Below, one piece after another: positions 57,895 through 64,000 of a stretch of DNA of 64,000 bases (the stretch's first letter is position 1; every line of letters begins with the position of its first letter). The notes below the pieces were generated by a model. That model ran no database searches. It saw only the letters and a program-made list of their open reading frames with translations, and was not told the origin of the DNA. The DNA comes from an uncultured Adlercreutzia sp. (GTDB lineage Bacteria > Actinomycetota > Coriobacteriia > Coriobacteriales > Eggerthellaceae): contig CAJUFS010000006.1 of the NCBI GenBank assembly GCA_910585575.1, positions 1-64,000 of the forward strand, written 5' to 3'. The position numbers and the translations under genes are program-made.

Positions 57895-59391
57895 GTGCGC
57901 GAAGACAAGGATAGTACCGTGCCTTTGAGCAAGGGGAACAAGACGGGTCATGGTCATGGCGGGGATGTGGGTCTCAGCAGCTTAACGGCTTACTTCTTCT
58001 GCATTTCTGCCCTGGTGTCGCTGCGGTCTCTGCGTCTGGGTGAGACTACCGACGAGGGAGCCCTCGTGTCGTTCTTGGCATTTCTGGGGACGGCCTGCTT
58101 GACGCTGCTGTTTCTGGCGCTGGCGGAGCCCTATCTGATGCATCGCAATCCCCAGCGGCTTATGGGGCGCGCGGCGGCTCTTCTCCTGGCTTTGGGGCCG
58201 GTGTATTGCGCCGGCGAAAGCCTAATGCACCAGTCCAATACGTGGATCATGTTCCTAATGTTCTGCCTTTCTGGCTGCGGTTATGGATGCTGTTTGCTGG
58301 TGTGGGGCCGTGTTCTTGCGGCCAAGGACGTCACTGCTTCGGCGCGACAGGTGTTCGCGGATACTTGTGCGGCCCTTATTGTCATGGTGATGGCGATGCT
58401 GTTGCCCGAGGCGGCGGCCATGGCCCTGATGGCCGTACTCGGCCTGTTGGCGGGCTTGGTGGGAGCGCGCGAGGTGAAGGGTTTAGGCCCGGGAATCGCG
58501 ACTGAGGGCCAGGTGGTGGTGAGCGATACGCGCAACGCTATTCCCAAGTCTTCGTTTTTCGTTGGTGCTACGCTGTGGATGGTTTACGGCATTTTCTGGG
58601 CGCTGCTCGGAGACCGTTCGTTCAGTGCGGGGGGCGATGGATTTCTTTTGGCGGTGGCGGCGGTCACGCTGGCCCTGGCAGGTATTGCGTTGGTGCGGCT
58701 CCATCGGCGTCCAGGCATTGACCTTTCCCGCGCCTTTTGGGTGACGGTGCCGTTGCTCGTTACTGCCTTGGTGTTCTTCGTTACGGGTGAGACGCAGCTG
58801 GTACGCGTGGCCACAGTGCTGATCGTGCTCTCCATGGTGGTGTCCTATCTGCACCTGATGTCTCATTTCGCGGCTCTCGCCCATCGTCCCGATTTGCTCC
58901 CTGACCAGATGTTTGCCTGGGGATGGCTTGCTCCCTATGCCGGCATGTTCGGTGGGGTTTTTGCCGGCGTGCTCTTCCGGGCGGCGGGAAACGATGTCAC
59001 GAACTTCTTTCTTCCCATTGCGGCAGGCTTTCTGGTAGTGGCGGTCATAGCCTCGATGCACAGCATCGAGCGCATCGCCGATCGTCGACGCGAGCGCGAA
59101 GTGCAGAAGGTGCGGGCCCTGGCGCAGGAGGAGGCCGTGGATGTGGCCGTTCAAATGGACGGTGTGTTCGAGGCCATGGGGTTGTCGCTTCGCGAGAAGG
59201 ATGTGGCCTCGCTGCTTTTGCAAGGCCATAGCCAAGCGGCCATCGCGGGTCAGTTGTTTGTGGCAGCGAGTACGGTGAATACCCACGTAAAGCATATTTA
59301 TCGCAAAGCTACCGTCAATTCGAAGCAAGAGTTCATTGATTTATGCCAAGAGCGCTTAGAGGCAACGCGCGGGAAGAATGAGGCGCTATGA
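57895..59391 (+). CDS. Membrane-anchored LuxR-family regulator (third)
   Basis: The 498-residue protein has about twelve membrane helices (about 25-395), a charged linker (RIADRRREREVQKV) and a LuxR/GerE helix-turn-helix at about 428-488 (LSLREKDVASLLLQGHSQAAIAGQLF, then STVNTHVKHIYRKATV). It follows dmsABC in the same direction and probably controls it. The start is chosen as GTG 57895, eight bases after GGAG; an upstream TTG at 57847 has no ribosome site. Its stop overlaps the next gene (ATGA). Confidence 0.83.
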   Translation: MREDKDSTVPLSKGNKTGHGHGGDVGLSSLTAYFFCISALVSLRSLRLGETTDEGALVSFLAFLGTACLTLLFLALAEPYLMHRNPQRLMGRAAALLLALGPVYCAGESLMHQSNTWIMFLMFCLSGCGYGCCLLVWGRVLAAKDVTASARQVFADTCAALIVMVMAMLLPEAAAMALMAVLGLLAGLVGAREVKGLGPGIATEGQVVVSDTRNAIPKSSFFVGATLWMVYGIFWALLGDRSFSAGGDGFLLAVAAVTLALAGIALVRLHRRPGIDLSRAFWVTVPLLVTALVFFVTGETQLVRVATVLIVLSMVVSYLHLMSHFAALAHRPDLLPDQMFAWGWLAPYAGMFGGVFAGVLFRAAGNDVTNFFLPIAAGFLVVAVIASMHSIERIADRRREREVQKVRALAQEEAVDVAVQMDGVFEAMGLSLREKDVASLLLQGHSQAAIAGQLFVAASTVNTHVKHIYRKATVNSKQEFIDLCQERLEATRGKNEAL

Positions 59392-59906
59392 GCGAAAAGA
59401 ATTCATCGCTGGTCGATCGCCCGGCAGCAAGAGTGGTGTTTCTTTTTGCGGCGCTGTTCCTTATCGGGCTTGTTACGCGCATGCCAGCATGGATGTTTCC
59501 CCAGTACTATGCCTTGCATGGGGTGCTGGCGTCGCCATTTTGTGCTGCGCTCGCTCTCTGGCATTTTCGACGAGGCGGTACGGTGGGGCAGCTTGTCCTG
59601 GCTACCGTGCTGCTGGCAGCGGTGTTGGGGGCCATGAGCGCGGCTATGGGGCTTGGCTTTGCAGCCGTGGCTCTCGTTATGCTGGTGGCAGGGCTGCTGA
59701 GGGGCGGCATGGGCAGCCGGCGCGCTTTCGCCTTGGCGGTTCTGTTCGGGGCGGTGGACTATCCATGCGCTGTGATGGTGGGTGTCGCTCTGGGCACCTA
59801 CGGTGCATCCGCCGCTTCGGTGCCGGTCGTAACCGTGCTGCTTATCCTGTCTATAGCTCTGGCCTTCTTTGGCGCCTGCTTGGTCCCCTCGAGCCAGGAT
59901 GCCTAA
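59388..59906 (+). CDS. Small polytopic membrane protein, unknown function
   Basis: The 172-residue protein has five to six hydrophobic helices (for example RVVFLFAALFLIGLVTRMPAWMF; LVLATVLLAAVLGAMSAAMGLGFAAVALVML). Length and topology recall S components of ECF transporters or small accessory membrane proteins, but I see no defining motif. Its start overlaps the LuxR gene's stop, so it may be a partner of that sensor. Its stop overlaps by four bases the stop of the convergent metallopeptidase gene. Confidence 0.65.
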   Translation: MSEKNSSLVDRPAARVVFLFAALFLIGLVTRMPAWMFPQYYALHGVLASPFCAALALWHFRRGGTVGQLVLATVLLAAVLGAMSAAMGLGFAAVALVMLVAGLLRGGMGSRRAFALAVLFGAVDYPCAVMVGVALGTYGASAASVPVVTVLLILSIALAFFGACLVPSSQDA

Positions 59907-60472
59907 TACCCCATATCGTAGAGCTTGTCGTCTTCCAGGCCGAAGTAGTGGCCCAGTTCGTGGATGATGGTTTTGCCGATTTCGGTCACGATTTCTTCGC
60001 GGGAGTCGAAGCAGCGCTCGTGGGGCCCTTTGAACACGGTGATGACGTCGGGAATGTCGTCGTCCAGCCCGTTAGCGCGCTCGACGATGGACAGCCCGTC
60101 GAACAGACCCAGCAAGTCGTCGGGGAGGGCATCGTTTTCGCTGGAGTCGTCTTGCGTCTCGGGGTTGTCAAGCGCTGCGGTGCCCCAGCTTTCTGCCTCG
60201 GGATCGCCCAAGGTACCGCTTCCGTTCCAGCCCCGCGCTTCCAGGTCGTCGCCTTCGCCCCGGTTCTCCACTTCGGGCTCGTCGAAGTGGACAGAGCCGC
60301 CGTTGCTGTCCCAGCCCTCATCCTCGGGGTCGTCCCCATAGAGGTGGTAGGCGTTGGGCTCTTCTTCCCACACGATGGCAATGTTCTGCAACGCATTGAG
60401 GAACTGCTCGGGCATTGCGTCGAGCGCCTCTTCCATGGCGGCCTCGAACTCTTCGTTGGTCATGTGGTACAT
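59903..60472 (-). CDS. Zincin-type metallopeptidase-family protein with acidic insert
   Basis: The 189-residue protein ends with IGKTIIHELGHYFGLEDDKLYDMGY, whose HELGH motif and following Asp match the short MMP1-type zincin family seen across Actinobacteria. The N-terminus (MTNEEFEAAMEEALDAMPEQFLNALQNIAIVWEEEP) also fits. Ordinary members are about 110-130 residues; here about 60 acidic Gly/Asp/Glu residues are inserted between the ends. No signal peptide. The ATG at 60472 follows AAGGAG; a second start is at 60463. Cytosolic function unknown. Confidence 0.83.
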   Translation of the reverse strand: MYHMTNEEFEAAMEEALDAMPEQFLNALQNIAIVWEEEPNAYHLYGDDPEDEGWDSNGGSVHFDEPEVENRGEGDDLEARGWNGSGTLGDPEAESWGTAALDNPETQDDSSENDALPDDLLGLFDGLSIVERANGLDDDIPDVITVFKGPHERCFDSREEIVTEIGKTIIHELGHYFGLEDDKLYDMGY

Positions 60473-60506
60473 GGATGCTCCTTGGGCACGAATCCAAACA
60501 GTTTTC

Positions 60507-60523
60507 TTTTTTTTGGGGGGGGG
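60507..60523. repeat. T8G9 homopolymer pair
   Basis: Eight T are directly followed by nine G in the 67-bp gap between the MFS and metallopeptidase genes, 35 bases before the latter's start on the minus strand. Such tracts slip during replication. Confidence 0.7.
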
Positions 60524-60539
60524 CGGCAGTACGTCCCGC

Positions 60540-61976
60540 CTACGCACGGTGGCGGCGATGGCGCGCTTCGCGCATGAAGTGATAGGTGCGGTGCGGGTGC
60601 TTGGCTGCCACCAGCCAACGGCGCCGGCGCCGTGCGCGTCGGGCGTCGTTCTGCAGCCGATACACGAAGGTGAGTACCAGCTGGGCGGCGGCCAGGCAGG
60701 CGGCTACCAAGAATGCCGCCTGGTAGGTGCCGGTGCTCTCGTACAGGCCGTTGAGCATGAGGGGCCCCACCACGCCGGCCGCAGCGAAGGCAATGAACAT
60801 GATGCCGTAATTGACTGAGTTGTGCAGGCTGCCAAATTGCAACGCGGCAAAACCGGGATAGACCCCCATGATAGAGCCGAAACAAAAGCCCACCAGGCAA
60901 ATACCCACGCAGAAAAGCGGTGCCGAGGCGGGACCTGCTACTGAAAGCGCGCCCATGCCCACCGCAAAGCCGACGGCCACCGCGCGCAGAGTGTTCACGA
61001 TGCCCAGCTTGTCGCTGAGCGTGCCCGATACAATGCGGCCCAAGGTGTTGAACAGCGCCAGCACCGACACGATGGCGGCGGCCTGGGCGGCGTCGAAGCC
61101 CACGGCATTTTGCGCCAGCGGGCTGGCCGAGGAGATGATCATCAGCCCAGAGAACGAGCCGCAGACGAGCATGGCGAACATGGTGTAGAACACGGGGCTC
61201 TTCAGCATGCCCCGCCAGTCCTTGTTCACGCCGCGGCCGCCGCCGTCGGCTTGGCGCTGGGGGTGCCAGCCCGTGGGCGTGAACCCTGGCGGGCAGGGTG
61301 CGATGAGGAACGCGGCGCCCACCATGACCACCAGCATAACCACGCCCAGCATGCGGAAACAATCCGTCACGGAAAAGGCGCTGATCAGCCCATTGGCCAC
61401 AAAAGGCACAATAACCGAGCTGATGCCGTAGGAAGCCGTGATGATGCCGCCAGCCAAGCCGGCGCGGTCGGGGAAGAACTTCACGGCGTTGGACAGGGTG
61501 GCGCCGTAGGCCAGGCCGTCGCCCAGGCCGCAGCACACGCCGAAGCTCACCATGAGAAAGGGCAGGCTGGTGGCGAAGCCCGAGAGGAGCAGGCCGCCGC
61601 CGAAGAACAGACCGCCCGCCAAAACCACCCAGCGCGGTCCCATGCGGTCGTTCACGATGCCGCCCAAAATCATGGTAACGGGCGGCAACACGCAGGCCAC
61701 GGTGAACACAAGGGAAAGGTTCGGAGGCTCGCCGCCGGAGAGGGCGGCCAAATGCTCGGCCATGGGGTTGGCGAACACGCTCCAGGCGTACAGGGCGCCG
61801 ATGCACAGGTTCACGAGGCACGAGGCCGCCAGGATAACCCAGCGGCGAGACGTGAGTGCGGCGCGCTGGGTCTCGGAAAGCTGAGGCGCTGCGGGGGACG
61901 GCCCCGCAGGGGCCTCAAGGGTCGAAGCCGACCGTCGGGCAGCAACAAACCGCTGCTCTTGTCCGTCCACCCCCAT
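60540..61976 (-). CDS. OFA-family MFS transporter (oxalate:formate antiporter-like)
   Basis: The 478-residue protein has twelve membrane helices with the OFA-branch features: LCIGALYAWSVFANPM in helix 1, VNDRMGPRWVVLAGG after helix 2, GDGLAYGATLSNAVKFFPDRAGLAGGI in helices 4-5 and GRIVSGTLSDKLG later. Family members exchange carboxylates such as oxalate and formate; many Eggerthellaceae have paralogues for unknown acids. It has a ~40-residue soluble N-terminus and a basic Arg/His-rich C-terminus. The ATG at 61976 is preferred over an in-frame TTG at 62006; neither has a strong ribosome site. Confidence 0.85.
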   Translation of the reverse strand: MGVDGQEQRFVAARRSASTLEAPAGPSPAAPQLSETQRAALTSRRWVILAASCLVNLCIGALYAWSVFANPMAEHLAALSGGEPPNLSLVFTVACVLPPVTMILGGIVNDRMGPRWVVLAGGLFFGGGLLLSGFATSLPFLMVSFGVCCGLGDGLAYGATLSNAVKFFPDRAGLAGGIITASYGISSVIVPFVANGLISAFSVTDCFRMLGVVMLVVMVGAAFLIAPCPPGFTPTGWHPQRQADGGGRGVNKDWRGMLKSPVFYTMFAMLVCGSFSGLMIISSASPLAQNAVGFDAAQAAAIVSVLALFNTLGRIVSGTLSDKLGIVNTLRAVAVGFAVGMGALSVAGPASAPLFCVGICLVGFCFGSIMGVYPGFAALQFGSLHNSVNYGIMFIAFAAAGVVGPLMLNGLYESTGTYQAAFLVAACLAAAQLVLTFVYRLQNDARRARRRRRWLVAAKHPHRTYHFMREARHRRHRA

Positions 61977-62231
61977 GTGGGCACCGCCCTTCGCGCCAAT
62001 CGTCAATCTTTGATCACGTGCACCATTTTAGAGACTGCCCCAGGTTTCGCAAGGGGTATTCGCAGGGGGCTCCTTCGCTTGAAGGATTTGTGCTGCTTGC
62101 GCCGTAAACCGACCGTTTGTGTTACCCTTTTCCGCGCACTCACGAGCGTCCGTTTCGGCACCGCGGTGCGGTCACGCAAGACGCAAGCATTTGGCAGGGG
62201 AGCCCCCTTGCCCGAACCAATGGAGGAATGC

Positions 62232-62498
62232 ATGAAAATTTTGGGCATGGGAGTTCCTGAGCTCCTCATTATCCTCGTCGTCATCCTGCTCATCTTCGGC
62301 CCGAAGAACCTTCCCAAACTGGGCAGTGCTCTGGGCAAGACGGTGAAGAACCTGCGCGAGGGCATGGGCGCCGGCGAGAAGGAAATCAACGAGGCCACCG
62401 ACGAAGAGGTTGTCGAGGAAGTGGTCGAGGTCGAGGACGAGCCCGCTCCTGCCGCGAAGAAAACCGTCAAGAAGGTGGTCAAGAAGAAGGCCGAGTAA
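62232..62498 (+). CDS. tatA: Twin-arginine translocase subunit TatA
   Basis: The 88-residue protein has the TatA plan: a short N-terminal membrane helix (PELLIILVVILLIFGP), the FGP hinge, an amphipathic helix (KNLPKLGSALGKTVKNLREG) and a charged tail rich in Glu and Lys. It forms the Tat pore that exports folded proteins; at least four Tat substrates are encoded in this window. GGAGG is six bases before the ATG. It is monocistronic here, without tatC. Confidence 0.93.
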   Translation: MKILGMGVPELLIILVVILLIFGPKNLPKLGSALGKTVKNLREGMGAGEKEINEATDEEVVEEVVEVEDEPAPAAKKTVKKVVKKKAE

Positions 62499-62525
62499 CC
62501 TTCGTCCCATACCAGTTGGTTAATA

Positions 62526-62558
62526 GTGGTGCGCCTGCGGTTTCCGCGGGCGCACCAC
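62526..62558 (+). terminator. Hairpin between tatA and greA
   Basis: GTGGTGCGCC/GGCGCACCAC forms a 10-bp stem with a 13-base loop. It lacks a T tract. Confidence 0.45.
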
Positions 62559-62586
62559 CAATGTATAGAGAGAAGTTGGAACAACT

Positions 62587-63057
62587 ATGGCAAACGACAA
62601 TTACATCCTCACCCAAGAAGGCAAGGAGAAGCTGGAAGAAGAGCTTCACTACCTGGAGAACGAGAAGCGCGCCGAGATTGGCGAGCGTATCAAGGTGGCC
62701 CGCGAGTTCGGCGATATCTCCGAGAACTCCGAGTACGACGACGCCAAGAACGAGCAGGGCATGATGGAGGCGCGCATCGCCGAGATCAGCCGCATTTTGG
62801 CCGAGGCCACGGTGGTGAACACCCCCAAGCGCTCCAGCAAGGTGAACATCGGCTCCACGGTCACCGTCGACATGAACGGCCGTGAGCGCGTCTTCACCAT
62901 CGTGGGCGGCGCTGAGTCCGATGCCGCTGGCGGCAAGATTTCCAACGAGTCTCCCGTGGGCCAGGCGCTGCTGGGCCACAAGAAGGGCGACGAGATGACC
63001 ACCACGGGCCCCACGGGCAAGGACATCAAGCTGACCATCCTCAAGATTGAGCACTAA
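62587..63057 (+). CDS. greA: Transcription elongation factor GreA
   Basis: GreA rescues backtracked RNA polymerase by stimulating transcript cleavage. The 156 residues show the N-terminal coiled coil with the acidic tip (GDISENSEYDDAKNEQGMMEARI, about 38-60) and the C-terminal FKBP-like domain (GSTVTVDMNGRERVFTIVGGAESD...SPVGQALLGHKKGDEM). Length is standard. AGAAGTTGGAAC precedes the ATG. Confidence 0.96.
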   Translation: MANDNYILTQEGKEKLEEELHYLENEKRAEIGERIKVAREFGDISENSEYDDAKNEQGMMEARIAEISRILAEATVVNTPKRSSKVNIGSTVTVDMNGRERVFTIVGGAESDAAGGKISNESPVGQALLGHKKGDEMTTTGPTGKDIKLTILKIEH

Positions 63058-63063
63058 TTCCGT

Positions 63064-63204
63064 TCCGTGCGCCCTGACGGGACGCACGGACTGCTCGACG
63101 CTGCGAGGCTCTGACGCATTCCATCTTCACCCTTCTTTCGCACGCGGCGTTGGCGAAGCCAACTTGGTGCGAAGGCGGGCGAATCTGAAATGCGTCAGAG
63201 CCTC
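63064..63204. repeat. Hairpin-rich palindromic element between greA and lysS
   Basis: A CCGTGCG/CGCACGG hairpin (63064-63089) comes first. Then a larger palindrome spans 63105-63204: GAGGCTCTGACGCATT (63105-63120) pairs perfectly with 63189-63204, TCGCAC (63138) with GTGCGA (63167), and GTTGGC-GAA-GCCAAC (63149-63163) caps it. It is either a structured RNA or a small palindromic repeat; the lysS promoter probably lies just after it. Confidence 0.6.
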
Positions 63205-63272
63205 TCGCTGACTTTACGAACGACCTGTGACACAATGCAATCTACTGTTTGTGCGGCTGCAAGGAGTGCAAA

Positions 63273-64000
63273 ATGGCTGACGTTGAAGTAATTGAAGACG
63301 ACCCTATCGAGGTGCGCAAGGCGAAGCGCGAGGCGCTTATCGCCGCGGGCGTGGATCCGTACGGGCACTCCATCAAGCGCAGCCATACGGTGGCTCAGTT
63401 GAACGAGCAGTACGCGCATCTGGAGGACGGCGATTCCACCGAGGACGAGGTCGTCATCGCCGGCCGCATCATGGCCAAGCGCGTGCAGGGCAAGATCGCC
63501 TTCTTGGAGCTGCGCGAGTCCGGCGAGGACATCCAGCTGTTCTGCCGCATCAACGCCCTGGGCGACGAGGCCTTCGCGGCGCTGTGCGATTTGGACGTGG
63601 GCGACTGGATCGCCGTTACTGGCACTATGATGCGCACGAAGCGCGGCCAGCTGTCCGTGGCCGTGGAGTCCTTCGAGCTTATGAGCAAGTCGCTGCGCCC
63701 GCTGCCCGAGAAGTTCCACGGGCTCACGGACAAAGAGACCCGCTATCGTCAGCGCTACGTTGACCTGGTCATGAACCCCGAGGTGCGCACCACCTTCGAG
63801 CGTCGCTTCAAAATTGTGTCGGCCATCCGCCGCTACATGGAGGACCAGGGCTACTACGAGGTGGAAACCCCCTTCCTGCACGCCATCATCGGCGGCGCGA
63901 ACGCCAAGCCCTTCATCACGCACTTCAACGCGCTCGACCGCGACTACTACCTGCGCATTGCCACCGAGCTGCCGCTGAAGCGCCTGCTGGTGGGCGGTTT
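63273..64000 (+). CDS. lysS: Lysyl-tRNA synthetase, class II (3' partial)
   Basis: The first 242 residues are in the window. They contain the N-terminal OB-fold anticodon-binding domain (about 60-165: DEVVIAGRIMAKRVQGKIAFLELRESGEDIQLFC) and the beginning of the class II catalytic core with motif 1 (FERRFKIVSAIRRYMEDQGYYEVETPFLH) and the segment before motif 2 (PFITHFNALDRDYYLRIATELPLKRLLVGG). LysRS charges tRNA-Lys. AAGGAG is seven bases before the ATG. Confidence 0.96.
   Translation, partial: MADVEVIEDDPIEVRKAKREALIAAGVDPYGHSIKRSHTVAQLNEQYAHLEDGDSTEDEVVIAGRIMAKRVQGKIAFLELRESGEDIQLFCRINALGDEAFAALCDLDVGDWIAVTGTMMRTKRGQLSVAVESFELMSKSLRPLPEKFHGLTDKETRYRQRYVDLVMNPEVRTTFERRFKIVSAIRRYMEDQGYYEVETPFLHAIIGGANAKPFITHFNALDRDYYLRIATELPLKRLLVGG

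Noticed and set aside
61110..62231. Long frame fused to the N-terminus of TatA
   Set aside because: It is antisense to the MFS gene; the TatA family start and GGAGG site are at 62232.

Overview
The window is GC-rich bacterial chromosome from an actinobacterium of the class Coriobacteriia, most likely an Eggerthellaceae member (Eggerthella, Gordonibacter or Adlercreutzia type). The evidence is several DMSO-reductase-superfamily molybdoenzyme operons with TorD-like chaperones, three LuxR-type regulators that each carry a polytopic membrane N-terminal half, a Tat-exported fumarate-reductase-like flavoprotein, and LAKTG/IAQTG-anchored surface proteins with a class B sortase. The genus cannot be fixed from the sequence alone.

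Layout. 1-6.2 kb: the end of a B3/B4-domain protein, a Gdx/SugE-type SMR exporter, then a polyphosphate pair (PPK1 with a long low-complexity tail, and a two-domain polyP:AMP phosphotransferase) and a 38-residue membrane peptide. 6.3-10.2 kb: sortase B, purM, purN and an orphan XdhC-like gene. purM and purN are separated by a 186-bp element with perfect 23-bp terminal inverted repeats. 10.3-15.3 kb: an AAA/DUF4143 ATPase behind AT-rich direct repeats, and a membrane LuxR regulator divergent from a Tat-lipoprotein flavin reductase, with GGGGTA/TACCCC palindromes between them. 15.4-17.6 kb: a ZTP riboswitch with terminator, then a PurO-type IMP cyclohydrolase and a stand-alone AICAR formyltransferase, so the usual PurH fusion is split. 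17.7-19.6 kb: a cobalamin riboswitch, a DUF4430 lipoprotein and an ATP-grasp protein. 19.7-29.2 kb: three large surface proteins of pilin/adhesin type. 29.4-32.9 kb: two tandem UPF0104 (lysylphosphatidylglycerol synthase-type) membrane proteins and a hotdog thioesterase. 33.2-33.5 kb: tRNA-Pro(CGG), with its 3' end and terminator duplicated.

33.9-60 kb is mainly anaerobic respiration. A LuxR regulator is divergent from a seven-gene molybdoenzyme operon (small regulator-like protein, catalytic A, Fe-S B, DmsC-like C, TorD, NapG-like and NapH-like ferredoxins). After a hypothetical gene and a HicAB toxin-antitoxin pair comes a second, lipobox-bearing molybdoenzyme with its ferredoxin, a GlcD-HdrD-like flavin/Fe-S fusion, a second TorD, a ferric-reductase-like membrane protein, a DmsABC set whose DmsA lacks a Tat signal, and a third LuxR regulator. 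59.9-64 kb: a zincin-type protein, an OFA-family MFS transporter, tatA (serving Tat export), greA and the start of lysS.

Non-coding structure stands out. Two intergenic arrays (33.5 and 45.3 kb) share a degenerate GGAACCAAA/TTGG repeat family related to the element between purM and purN. Other palindromes lie before lysS, before the first torD and upstream of the LuxR-controlled genes. I saw no rRNA, transposase, phage gene or CRISPR array.
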